A stretch of 64,000 nt of DNA from Cherax quadricarinatus (Eukaryota; Arthropoda; Malacostraca; Decapoda; Parastacidae): NCBI RefSeq assembly GCF_038502225.1, contig NC_091311.1, forward strand, positions 32,938,506-33,002,505, read 5' to 3'. Both the position numbers and the translations under genes were made by a program. The notes below the pieces were generated by a model, which saw only the letters and a list, made by a program, of their open reading frames with translations, ran no database searches and had not been told where the DNA came from. This document shows positions 45,400-56,500 of this stretch, one piece after another (positions within the stretch are counted from its first letter, which is position 1; every line of letters begins with the position of its first letter).

Positions 45400-46745
45400 T
45401 CCTCTTCAGGTATCCTTCAGGAAAGGCCACACAGATCATATAACCGACATAAGCACTAATATCGTAGAATTCGAAAAAAAAGGAAATAGAAAATATAACC
45501 GCTCGTGCAGCACCTGGACTGGATTCGTGGAGGAATTCTTTATTTATAAAGACTTGCTAAGTACCATTAGCACGAGCACTCGGCATCCTTTGGAGAAAGC
45601 TTAGGTCTAGGTGAGATCCCAGAGACCTTAAAGAGTGCAGAGCTCTCTTGCATAAAGGAGGCAGTAGAGCGCTAACCAACTATTAGAGAATAACCCTAGC
45701 GTCACACAAGTCTTTGCAGGAGTGATGCGACGTCAAATTACAAATTTTATGGAACAGCTCGGTCCAAACCTTGGAATCTGGAGCGGGAAGATCATGCTCG
45801 TCATGCTAAACTAATATGACAAAATTATAGAGGCGTTGGAAGAAGAAAATAGATGTATTCCCTGATTTTGCAAAGGCGTTTGACGGATTTGATAATGGGG
45901 TGATTGCACACAAAATGAAAGCGATAGATATAACGGGGGAAAGTAGGTAAGTGGATATTAAACTTTCTTACGGATAAAATACAGGAGTGGTAGTAAACAG
46001 AGCAAAATCCATCATAAGAAAGTTTTAATAAGCTCATTACCCCTGGTGCTTATATTGTTTATTATCCACAGTTTCGTATCATTTGTGGATATCAAACATG
46101 GAAATCACCTCTGCAGACGATAAAGAAAATTTGCAAGACCATATAAGTAAGGTGTTCTAGTAGGCAGTGAAGAACATGATGTTCAATTGTGAAAAGTTCC
46201 AACTGCTTGGTTATGGGAAAAGTGAACTCAAAATGAACACTGTATACATAACACAAGATCAACAAGTAGAATGAAAGGACCATGTGAAGAACTTGGGTGT
46301 AATAATGCTAATACTATCTGACCTTTCTTTTAAGGAACACAAGGCAAATATCACGAAAGCCAGGAAAATTACGGGGTGAACAACGATGATTTTCAAAACA
46401 AGGGAAATTGTCAGTAGTGAAACTATTTAATTCACTTTTGGTCTGGTGTAGAGTATTGCTCAGTGTTGACAGCCCCATTCAGGGCAGGAAAGATAGAGCT
46501 GAAACAAAACGAGAGATTATTTACGGCCTGTGTAGAGCCAATAAAGCATTTAAATTGCTGGGAACGCCTAAATGTATGTACAGCTACTACCATGACATAT
46601 TGGAGAGAATGACATAGGATAAAATGTACATTAAACCCAATGAAAAGCTGGGACACCCTGGGACTAGTCAGGCAGGTACCAGATAAACCTGGCCCAAGGC
46701 TGGGTTGCGGGAGTAGGAAAACTCTGGAAAGACCGTATATCAGTG
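45400..46745 (+). mobile_element. LINE1 copy H, decayed
   Basis: DITDISTNIVEFEKK-like linker, APGLDSWRNSLFIK, PRDFAKAFDGFDNGVIAHKM-like sequence near 45860-45920, a PFVWISN-like catalytic region lost, YGKSELKMNTVY, SDLSFKEHKANITKARK and SKLFNSLLVW follow. YWERL-like sequence is near 46560, and a GGCAGGTACCAGATAAACCT end near 46680. Stops and small deletions are frequent. Confidence 0.65.
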
Positions 46746-46769
46746 GTAAAGACATACAGGAAACACGTA

Positions 46770-47475
46770 AGAAATTCAACTGGGAAGCACGTTAGAAAAT
46801 AACCTAGTAAAAGGAGGATAACACCTATCAGACATTTGAAACCTGTCCCGAACACTATAAGCAACACATGGAAAAACTGAATGAAGAAGCATACAAGGTC
46901 TGTAGAAACTGTTCCATTAAGAAAACCCAAACTAAAGTCATAGATCGTTGAGATCTTTCCGTTGGAAGAAATGGGGCTGTTGAATTAGTTAATAAATAAA
47001 TAAGACAAAAAATCTTAAATATAGAACAGAAACCGAAGCATTCATACTAGACAGAAGAAACGCAAAAGGAATAAAAAAAAATTGTAAATGGAAAAATGTG
47101 TAAGTTCAGTGAAGGGTGTATACTACTGGGAACACTGGAAGTACCTTAAACTGTACTTTCTGCAACGTAGGCGAGAAAGGTGCATCGTAATTTACACCTG
47201 CAAAATTCTGAAGTGATAAGTCCCAAACTTACACACGGAAATCATGTAAGGAAACTTAGACTTTTCAGTGCCCAACTTTCTTACATAAGGGATATTAACA
47301 ACAAAACTCTGGGTGTCTGCAAGAGGGAACTAATTAAATTCCCCAAGTCAGTTCCTGATCAGTTTATACGCTGGACTGCGTGCTAGAGCCAATAACAATC
47401 TGGTTGATCAGGACAACAGGCCTGGTGTGGGATCTGGCTGCGCAGACGGTGACCCTGCAGTCGATGCATGGTATA
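46770..47475 (+). mobile_element. LINE1 copy I, linker joined to 3' end
   Basis: HMEKLNEEAYKVCRNCSIKK at 46870-46930 is linker. Then, after an internal loss of the whole RT domain, LQRRRERCIVIYTCKIL-like C-terminus at 47155-47210 and the 3' end (GGACTGCGTGC, GTTGATCAGGACAACAGG) follow. This is either one copy with a large deletion or two pieces. Confidence 0.55.
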
Positions 47476-47489
47476 TGCCAGGTACGTAA

Positions 47490-47821
47490 AATTAACTGAC
47501 AGTATTGCCTCTACACTCAAAGAAGGTTCACAGAGGACAACAACAACAGTAACAAAATGAACGAAATGTTTCAAGAACAGTGATTTAGTGATGTTATCGA
47601 TGTCATGACAGCCATAGATCCATTTTTTTTTTTTTTAATAAATTCTTCCCAGACTTAAAAAAAATTCTTCAGATTTCGAAAGGGAAATGTGCAGCATACA
47701 CAAGAATATACAGCTCCTGGATTGAGCTAATTATATAGAAATGCAAAGTACCATTATTGAGAGTACTCTCTTGTTCTTTAGAGAAGGATCCTCCATTCAA
47801 GTGAAATACCAGAAGTCTGAA
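47490..47821 (+). mobile_element. LINE1 copy J, linker piece
   Basis: MNEMFQEQ, DVMTAID, SDFERE, a YSSWIELII-like piece, KCKVPLLRVLSC and EKDPPFK-NTRSL follow the linker order of copy B. It stops at the phrase AGTGCAAC, where a minisatellite begins. Confidence 0.55.
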
Positions 47822-48680
47822 ATAGTGCAACCCAGCACCACTTCACAGTGAGTGCAACACAGCACCACTTCACAGTGAGTGCAACCCAGCACCACTTCAC
47901 AGCAAGTGCAACCCAGCACCATAGTGAGTGCAACCCAGCACCACAGTGAGTGCAACCCAGCACCACTTCAGTGAGTGCAACACAGCACCACTTCAGTGAG
48001 TGCAACACAGCACCACAGTGAGTGCAACACAGCACCACTTCAGTGAGTGCAACACAGCACCACTTCACAGTGAGGGCAACCCAGCTTCACAGTGAGTGCA
48101 ACCCAGCACCACAGTGAGTGCAACACAGCACCACTTCAGTGAGTGCAACCCAGCACCACAGTGAGTGCAACACAGCACCACTTCACAGTGAGTGCAACCC
48201 AGCACCACAGTGAGTGCAACACAGCACCACTTCACAGTGAGTGCAACCCAGCACCACAGTGAGTGCAACACAGTACCACTTCAGTGAGTGCAACCCAGCA
48301 CCACAGTGAGTGCAACCCAGCACCACAGTGAGTGCAACCCAGCACCACAGTGAGTGCAACCCAGCACCACAGTGAGTGCAACCCAGCACCACAGTGAGTG
48401 CAACACAGCACCACAGTGAGTGCAACACAGCACCACAGTGAGTGCAACCCAGCACCACAGTGAGTGCAACCCAGCACCACAGTGAGTGCAACCCAGCACC
48501 ACAGTGAGTGCAACCCAGCACCACAGTGAGTGCAACCCAGCACCACAGTGAGTGCAACCCAGCACCACAGTGAGTGCAACCCAGCACCACAGTGAGTGCA
48601 ACCCAGCACCACAGTGAGTGCAACCCAGCACCACAGTGAGTGCAACACAGCACCACAGTGAGTGCAACACAGCACCGGCA
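47822..48680. repeat. 22-bp minisatellite GTGCAACCCAGCACCACAGT
   Basis: About 36 units. Regular 22-bp units occupy 48290-48670; longer variants with an added CTTCA lie to the left. The minus strand is open in several frames because the unit has no stop there, giving GLHSLWCWVAL-type strings of no significance. It lies inside LINE1 copy J. Confidence 0.95.
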
Positions 48681-48734
48681 TAAACCACAACAGACCAGTG
48701 GTACCAACATCACACACACAAAAAAATATTTGAA

Positions 48735-48990
48735 AGGTAAGAGAGACCAAATTGCTGACTTAATGAGAAACTTAAGCTATACAATCCGTCACCAAGGCTT
48801 TGGAATAGGTAGATCTTGTCTGTCTATTGAATCGTAATGACAAAATTACGGAGACCTTAGAAGGAAAACAAAAACAATGATGGAATGTACACGATTTTTG
48901 CTAAGACATTTGACAAATGCTACCCTTGAGTAACAGCTCACAAATTAAGGTCAGTAAGTATAACAGGAATAGTAAAGAAATTATATTCAT
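48735..48990 (+). mobile_element. LINE1 copy J, RT piece after the minisatellite
   Basis: HQGFGIGRSCLSI, then KITETLEGKQK and a FAKTFDKCYP-like stretch match the region after that of 47821 in copy B. The minisatellite thus sits between two consecutive parts of one copy. Confidence 0.55.
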
Positions 48991-49051
48991 ATTTATAAAA
49001 GACCAATTTTTTTTATTTAGCAAAATTGGATACATTAGCGTAATGCGGGCA

Positions 49052-49054
<3 letters not shown>

Positions 49055-49122
<68 letters not shown>
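49055..49122. repeat. (TA)n microsatellite
   Basis: About 34 TA units. Confidence 0.95.
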
Positions 49123-49124
<2 letters not shown>

Positions 49125-49139
49125 TTACGCTTACGTTTT

Positions 49140-49490
49140 CTCCATCATATCCCATCACTTGGATGGAGTTCATACAAGGTGTTGAAATATGTCAGCTAGA
49201 GCTGGGAGACTTGAGTAGGGCGTTGAGTATATCGTTAAGTATTCCATCAATCGTACATTAGCTAGAAGAGCTTCAAAGGTTTCATTCCAGGAGAGCTGGA
49301 GGTTATTATTACATGAGAATCTCTCTCTGTCTCTCTCTTTTCCTTTTTTCTCTTTTTTTTTCGTTCTCTTTTCCTGGCGTATAGAATAGTATGTATAACA
49401 CTGGTAGCATTACCGACAAAATGTTTTGATCTCCAGTAGCGAAACGTTGCCACAATAAAATGTCAGATTAGTTGTAGCTGTGTTCATTTA
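49140..49490 (+). repeat. Possible ribozyme-family relative, subfamily 2
   Basis: The end reads GCATTACCGACAAAATG, TTTGATCTCCAGTAGC, GAAACGTTGCCACAATAAAA and TGTCAG. It shares TTACCGACAA.ATG and GAAACGTT.CCACAATAAAATGTCA with 16190-16300. TTTGAT then GAAACG suggests a degenerate hammerhead core without a good stem II. It interrupts LINE1 copy J. Confidence 0.35.
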
Positions 49491-49499
49491 CCTAACAGA

Positions 49500-49695
49500 G
49501 CGGTATTGAAATATGCAGTCTCTAGTAAACTTAAAATCTGAGTACACCAAGGCAGGGTCCTGACACCCTCACTGTCTCATCCTCGCAGCTAAAACTGACA
49601 AGAACACAAACCACGGCTTTGTATCATCTGCTGCAGATCATACCAAAACAAGCATGAAATTCGGCCCAGGAGAAAGAAAAATAGTACTTCCATTA
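49500..49695 (+). mobile_element. LINE1 copy J, RT piece around the catalytic box
   Basis: LILAAKTDKNTNHGFVSSAA then DHTKTSMKFG corresponds to LILIADIDKNTRDTFISTFA and DATKISMKV of copy B. The catalytic aspartates are lost (AADH). It continues the order of the piece at 48735-48990. Confidence 0.6.
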
Positions 49696-49699
49696 AATT

Positions 49700-49795
49700 T
49701 ATAGTGTATATAGTACTGGCAAGTTGATGAGCATATTTTGAAGATGTATATTGGCTTTGGAGATGTATATTGATTTTGAAGATGTATATTAAGAA
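49700..49795. repeat. Short AT-rich minisatellite
   Basis: Three or four units of TTTTGAAGATGTATATTG. One more unit lies at 50330-50368, after the LINE4 insertion. Confidence 0.8.
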
Positions 49796-50330
49796 CATAA
49801 GAAGGAACACTGCAACAGGCCTACTGGCCTATGCGAGACAGGTCCAATTGTCCCACCAGCTTAAGCCAATGCCTTGACCTAGTGAGGTCAGGCACGTCAC
49901 TTAAGGAAGGAGCACGGCATCCGACCTAGTAGCACAAGCTCGTCAGGTCCAACTCACACCCACTCATGTATTTATCCAACCTATTTTTAAAACTACACAA
50001 CGCCTTAGCGTCTATGACGGTACTCGCGAGTTTGTTCCACTCATCCACAACTCTGTTACCAAACCAGTGCTTTCCTATATCCTTCCTGAATCTGAATTTT
50101 TCCAATTCAAAGCCATTGCTACGAGTCCTGTCTGTTAGATATTTTTAGCACGCTATTTACATCCCCTTTATTAATTCCTGTTTTCCATTTATGCACCTCA
50201 GTCATATCCCTCCTAATCCTACGCCTCTCTAGAGAGTGCAGATTCAGGGCCTCAGTCTGTCCTCATAGGGAAGATTTCTGATACATGGAATCAACTTTGT
50301 CATCCTCCTTTGTACGTTTTCCAGTGCATT
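49796..50330 (-). mobile_element. LINE4 reverse transcriptase C-terminal fragment
   Basis: The minus strand encodes FELEKFRFRKDIGKHW, FGNRVVDEWNKL, IDAKALCSFKNRLDKYMSG and CELDEL in one frame. This is the C-terminal domain of a CR1/L2-type LINE, distinct from LINE1 and LINE2. The upstream MTKLI and YD-GA segments are damaged. The 3' end reads GGCCAGTAGGCCTGTTGCAG then TTCTTATGTTCTT. It is inserted within the AT-rich minisatellite. Confidence 0.75.
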
Positions 50331-50389
50331 TATTGATTTTGAATACGTATTAATTTTGAAGATGTTTCGCCTTCCATTGGTTTTCTTTT

Positions 50390-50562
50390 CCAGTTCAGTA
50401 TAGATTATATACAGGAGAAAGTTGAAGGATAGGGACTGAGTACTTCAGATTTCACTCTTCCTTATATAATCTCTGTTGAATTGAAAAACAGCCACCGGTG
50501 GGCGGTATCTATTAAAAAAAAAGATACCAGGTGTTGCAGGTGTGTAGCTTATCAAATACAGC
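50390..50562 (+). mobile_element. Hammerhead-bearing repeat, copy 4, degenerate
   Basis: AGTTGAAGGATAGGGACTGA then TTGAAAAACAGCCACCGG, TGGGC, AAAAGATACC, GTTGCAGGTGTGTAGC and TTATCAAATA follow the family order up to the tail. The core is broken (no CTGANGA, no GAAA). The 31-bp satellite begins within about ten bases of its end. Confidence 0.5.
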
Positions 50563-50569
50563 ACTGGTG

Positions 50570-53500
50570 AGGTGGCGAGTGTCGCGAGGCAGGGGTGCTG
50601 AGGTGGCGAGTGTCGTTAGGCAGGGGTGCTGAGGTGGCGAGTGTCGTTAGGCAGGGGTGCTGAGGTGGCGAGTGTCGTTAGGCAGGGGTGCTGAGGTGGC
50701 GAGTGTCGCGAGGCAGGGCTGCTGAGGTGGCGAGTGTCGCGAGGCAGGGCTGCTGAGGTGGCGAGTGTCGCGAGGCAGGGGTGCTGAGGCGGCGAGTGTC
50801 GCGAGGCAGGGCTGCTGAGGTGGCGAGTGTCGCGAGGCAGTGGTGCTGAGGTGGCGAGTGTCGCGAGGCAGTGGTGCTGAGGTGGCGAGTGTCGCGAGGC
50901 AGTGGTGTTGAGGTGGCGAGTGTCGCGAGGCAGTGGTGTTGAGGTGGCGAGTGTCGCGAGGCAGTGGTGTTGAGGTGGCGAGTGTCGCGAGGCAGGGCTG
51001 CTGAGATGGCGAGTGTCAGGAGGCAGGGGTGCTGAGGTGGCGAGTGTCGCGAGGCAGGGGTGCTGAGGTGGCGAGTGTCGCGAGGCAGGGGTGCTGAGGT
51101 GGCGAGTGTCGCGAGGCAGGGGTGCTGAGGTGGCGAGTGTCGCGAGGCAGGGGTGCTGAGGTGGCGAGTGTCGCGAGGCAGGGGTGCTGAGGTGGCGAGT
51201 GTCGCGAGGCAGGGGTGCTGAGGTGGCGAGTGTCGCGAGGCAGGGGTGCTGAGGTGGCGAGTGTCGCGAGGCAGGGGTGCTGAGGTGGCGAGTGTCGCGA
51301 GGCAGGGGTGCTGAGGTGGCGAGTGTCGCGAGGCAGGGCTGCTGAGATGGCGAGTGTCGCGAGGCAGGGGTGCTGAGGTGGCGAGTGTCGCGAGGCAGGG
51401 GTGCTGAGGTGGCGAGTGTCGCGAGGCAGGGGTGCTGAGGTGGCGAGTGTCGCGAGGCAGGGGTGCTGAGGTGGCGAGTGTCGCGAGGCAGGGGTGCTGA
51501 GGTGGCGAGTGTCGCGAGGCAGGGGTGCTGAGGTGGCGAGTGTCGCGAGGCAGGGGTGCTGAGGTGGCGAGTGTCGCGAGGCAGGGGTGCTGAGGTGGCG
51601 AGTGTCGCGAGGCAGGGGTGCTGAGGTGGCGAGTGTCGCGAGGCAGGGCTGCTGAGGTGGCGAGTGTCGCGAGGCAGGGCTGCTGAGGTGGCGAGTGTCG
51701 CGAGGCAGGGCTGCTGAGGTGGCGAGTGTCGCGAGGCAGTGGTGCTGAGGTGGCGAGTGTCGCGAGGCAGTGGTGATGAGGTGGCGAGTGTCTCGAGGCA
51801 GTGGTGCTGAGGTGGCGAGTGTCGCGAGGCAGTGGTGTTGAGGTGGCGAGTGTCGCGAGGCAGTGGTGTTGAGGTGGCGAGTGTCGCGAGGCAGGGCTGC
51901 TGAGGTGGCGAGTGTCGCGAGGCAGGGCTGCTGAGATGGCGAGTGTCAGGAGGCAGGGGTGCTGAGGTGGCGAGTGTCGCGAGGCAGGGGTGCTGAGGTG
52001 GCGAGTGTCGCGAGGCAGGGGTGCTGAGGTGGCGAGTGTCGCGAGGCAGGGGTGCTGAGGTGGCGAGTGTCGCGAGGCAGGGGTGCTGAGGTGGCGAGTG
52101 TCGCGAGGCAGGGGTGCTGAGGTGGCGAGTGTCGCGAGGCAGGGGTGCTGAGGTGGCGAGTGTCGCGAGGCAGGGCTGCTGAGATGGCGAGTGTCGCGAG
52201 GCAGGGGTGCTGAGGTGGCGAGTGTCGCGAGGCAGGGGTGCTGAGGTGGCGAGTGTCGCGAGGCAGGGCTGCTGAGGTGGCGAGTGTCGCGAGGCAGTGG
52301 TGCTGAGGTGGCGAGTGTCGCGAGGCAGTGGTGCTGAGGTGGCGAGTGTCGCGAGGCAGTGGTGTTGAGGTGGCGAGTGTCGCGAGGCAGTGGTGTTGAG
52401 GTGGCGAGTGTCGCGAGGCAGTGGTGTTGAGGTGGCGAGTGTCGCGAGGCAGGGCTGCTGAGATGGCGAGTGTCAGGAGGCAGGGGTGCTGAGGTGGCGA
52501 GTGTCGCGAGGCAGGGGTGCTGAGGTGGCGAGTGTCGCGAGGCAGGGGTGCTGAGGTGGCGAGTGTCGCGAGGCAGGGGTGCTGAGGTGGCGAGTGTCGC
52601 GAGGCAGGGGTGCTGAGGTGGCGAGTGTCGCGAGGCAGGGCTGCTGAGGTGGCGAGTGTCGCGAGGCAGGGGTGCTGAGGTGGCGAGTGTCGCGAGGCAG
52701 GGGTGCTGAGGTGGCGAGTGTCGCGAGGCAGGGGTGCTGAGGTGGCGAGTGTCGCGAGGCAGGGCTGCTGAGATGGCGAGTGTCGCGAGGCAGGGGTGCT
52801 GAGGTGGCGAGTGTCGCGAGGCAGGGGTGCTGAGGTGGCGAGTGTCGCGAGGCAGGGGTGCTGAGGTGGCGAGTGTCGCGAGGCAGGGGTGCTGAGGTGG
52901 CGAGTGTCGCGAGGCAGGGGTGCTGAGGTGGTGAGTGTCGCGAGGCAGGGGTGCTGAGGTGGCGAGTGTCGCGAGGCAGGGGTGCTGAGGTGGCGAGTGT
53001 CGCGAGGCAGGGGTGCTGAGGTGGCGAGTGTCGCGAGGCAGGGCTGCTGAGGTGGCGAGTGTCGCGAGGCAGGGGTGCTGAGGTGGCGAGTGTCGCGAGG
53101 CAGGGCTGCTGAGGTGGCGAGTGTCGCGAGGCAGTGGTGCTGAGGTGGCGAGTGTCGCGAGGCAGTGGTGCTGAGGTGGCGAGTGTCGCGAGGCAGTGGT
53201 GCTGAGGTGGCGAGTGTCGCGAGGCAGTGGTGTTGAGGTGGCGAGTGTCGCGAGGCAGTGGTGTTGAGGTGGCGAGTGTCGCGAGGCAGGGCTGCTGAGG
53301 TGGCGAGTGTCGCGAGGCAGGGCTGCTGAGGTGGCGAGTGTCAGGAGGCAGGGGTGCTGAGGTGGCGAGTGTCGCGAGGCAGGGGTGCTGAGGTGGCGAG
53401 TGTCGCGAGGCAGGGGGCTGAGGTGCTCGCGAGGCAGGGGTGCTGAGGTGGCGAGTGTCGCGAGGCAGGGGTGCTGAGGTGGCGAGTGTCGCGAGGCAGG

Positions 53501-56500
53501 GGTGCTGAGGTGGCGAGTGTCGCGAGGCAGGGGTGCTGAGGTGGCGAGTGTCGCGAGGCAGGGGGTGCTGAGGTGGCGAGTGTCGCGAGGCAGGGGTGCT
53601 GAGGTGGCGAGTGTCGCGAGGCAGGGGTGCTGAGGTGGCGAGTGTCGCGAGGCAGGGGTGCTGAGATGGCGAGTGTCGCGAGGCAGGGGTGCTGAGGTGG
53701 CGAGTGTCGCGAGGCAGGGGTGGCGAGTGTCGCGAGGCAGGGGTGGCGAGTGTCGCGAGGCAGGGGTGGCGAGTGTCGCGAGGCAGGGGTGGCGAGTGTC
53801 GCGAGGCAGGGGTGCTGAGGTGGCGAGTGTGAGGGGTGCTGAGGTGGCGAGTGTCGCGAGGCAGGGGTGCTGAGGTGGCGAGTGTCGCGAGGCAGGGGTG
53901 CTGAGGTGGCGAGTGTCGCGAGGCAGGGGTGCTGAGGTGGCGAGTGTCGCGAGGCAGGGGTGCTGAGGTGGCGAGTGTCGCGAGGCAGGGGTGCTGAGTG
54001 TCGCGAGGCAGGGGTGGTGAGGTGGCGAGTGGCGAGTCGCGAGGCAGGGGTGCGCGAGTGGCTGAGGTGGGGGTGCTGAGGTGGCGAGTGTCGCGAGGCG
54101 TGGCGAGGTGGCGAGTGTCGCGAGGCAGGTGGCGGTCGCGAGGCAGGGCTGCTGAGATGGCTCAGGAGGAGGGGTGCTGAGGTGGCGAGTGTCGCGAGGC
54201 AGGGGTGCTGAGGTGGCGAGTGTCGCGAGGCAGGGGTGCTGATGTGGCGAGTGTCGCGAGGCAGGGGTGCTGAGGTGGCGAGTGTCGCGAGGCAGGGGTG
54301 CTGAGGTGGCGAGTGTCGCGAGGCAGGGGTGCTGAGGTGGCGAGTGTCGCGAGGCAGGGGTGCTGAGGTGGCGAGTGTCGCGAGGCAGGGGTGCTGGCGA
54401 GTGTCGCGAGGCAGGGGTGCTGAGGTGGCGAGTGTCGCGAGGCAGGGGTGCTGAGGTGGCGAGTGTCGCGAGGCAGGGGTGCTGAGGTGGCGAGTGTCGC
54501 GAGGCAGGGGTGCTGAGGTGGCGAGTGTCGCGAGGCAGGGGTGCTGAGGTGGCGAGTGTCGCGAGGCAGGGGTGCTGAGGTGGCGAGTGTCGCGAGGCAG
54601 GGGTGCTGAGGTGGCGAGTGTCGCGAGGCAGGGGTGCTGAGGTGGCGAGTGTCGCGAGGCAGGGGTGCTGAGGTGGCGAGTGTCGCGAGGCAGGGGTGCT
54701 GAGGTGGCGAGTGTCGCGAGGCAGGGGTGCTGAGGTGGCGAGTGTCGCGAGGCAGGGGTGCTGAGGTGGCGAGTGTCGCGAGGCAGGGGTGCTGAGGTGG
54801 CGAGTGTCGCGAGGCAGGGGTGCTGAGGTGGCGAGTGTCGCGAGGCAGGGGTGCTGAGGTGGCGAGTGTCGCGAGGCAGGGGTGCTGAGGTGGCGAGTGT
54901 CGCGAGGCAGGGGTGCTGAGGTGGCGAGTGTCGCGAGGCAGGGGTGCTGAGGTGGCGAGTGTCGCGAGGCAGGGGTGCTGAGGTGGCGAGTGTCGCGAGG
55001 CAGGGGTGCTGAGGTGGCGAGTGTCGCGAGGCAGGGGTGCTGAGGTGGCGAGTGTCGCGAGGCAGGGGTGCTGAGGTGGCGAGTGTCGCGAGGCAGGGGT
55101 GCTGAGGTGGCGAGTGTCGCGAGGCAGGGGTGCTGAGGTGGCGAGTGTCGCGAGGCAGGGGTGCTGAGGTGGCGAGTGTCGCGAGGCAGGGGTGCTGAGG
55201 TGGCGCGTGTCGCGAGGCAGGGGTGCTGAGGTGGCGAGTGAGATCGCGAGGCAGGGGTGCTGAGGTGGCGAGTGTCGCGAGGCAGGGCTGCTGAGATGGC
55301 GAGCTGTGGCGAGTGTCAGGAGGCAGGGGTGCTGAGGTGGCGAGTGTCGCGAGGCAGGGCTGCTGAGATGGGGAGTGTCAGGAGGCAGGGGTGCTGAGGT
55401 GGCGAGTGTCGCGAGGTAGGGGTGCTGAGGTGGAGTCTCGCGAGGCAGGGGTGCTGAGGTGGCGAGTGTCGCGAGGCAGGGCTGCTGAGATGGCGAGTGT
55501 CTGGAGGCAGGGGTGCTGAGGAGGCGAGTGTCTGGAGGCAGGGGTGCTGAGGTGGCGAGTGTCGCGAGGCAGGGCTGCTGAGAGGCAGGGGTCGCGAGGC
55601 TGAGGTGGCGAGTGTCGCGAGGGCTGCTGAGATGGCGAGTGTCAGGAGGCAGGGGTGCTGAGGTGGCGAGTGTCGCGAGGCAGGGGTGCTGAGGTGGCGA
55701 GTGTCGCGAGGCAGGGGTGCTGAGGTGGCGAGTGTCGCGAGGCAGGGGTGCTGAGGTGGCGAGTGTCGCGAGGCAGGGGTGCTGAGGTGGCGAGTGTCGC
55801 GAGGCAGGGGTGCTGAGGTGGCGAGTGTCGCGAGGCAGGGGTGCTGAGGTGGCGAGTGTCGCGAGGCAGGGGTGCTGAGGTGGCGAGTGTCGCGAGGCAG
55901 GGGTGCTGAGGTGGCGAGTGTCGCGAGGCAGGGGTGCTGAGGTGGCGAGTGTCGCGAGGCAGGGGTGCTGAGGTGGCGAGTGTCGCGAGGCAGGGGTGCT
56001 GAGGTGGCGAGTGTCGCGAGGCAGGGGTGCTGAGGTGGCGAGTGTCGCGAGGCAGGGGTGCTGAGGTGGCGAGTGTCGCGAGGCAGGGGTGCTGAGGTGG
56101 CGAGTGTCGCGAGGCAGGGGTGCTGAGGTGGCGAGTGTCGCGAGGCAGGGGTGCTGAGGTGGCGAGTGTCGCGAGGCAGGGGTGCTGAGGTGGCGAGTGT
56201 CGCGAGGCAGGGGTGCTGAGGTGGCGAGTGTCGCGAGGCAGGGGTGCTGAGGTGGCGAGTGTCGCGAGGCAGGGGTGCTGAGGTGGCGAGTGTCGCGAGG
56301 CAGGGGTGCTGAGGTGGCGAGTGTCGCGAGGCAGGGGTGCTGAGGTGGCGAGTGTCGCGAGGCAGGGGTGCTGAGGTGGCGAGTGTCGCGAGGCAGGGGT
56401 GCTGAGGTGGCGAGTGTCGCGAGGCAGGGGTGCTGAGGTGGCGAGTGTCGCGAGGCAGGGGTGCTGAGGTGGCGAGTGTCGCGAGGCAGGGGTGCTGAGG

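Noticed and set aside
47822..48680. Cys/Trp-rich peptide frames
   Set aside because: They arise from a 22-bp repeat read in three frames; no start, splice or signal evidence exists.
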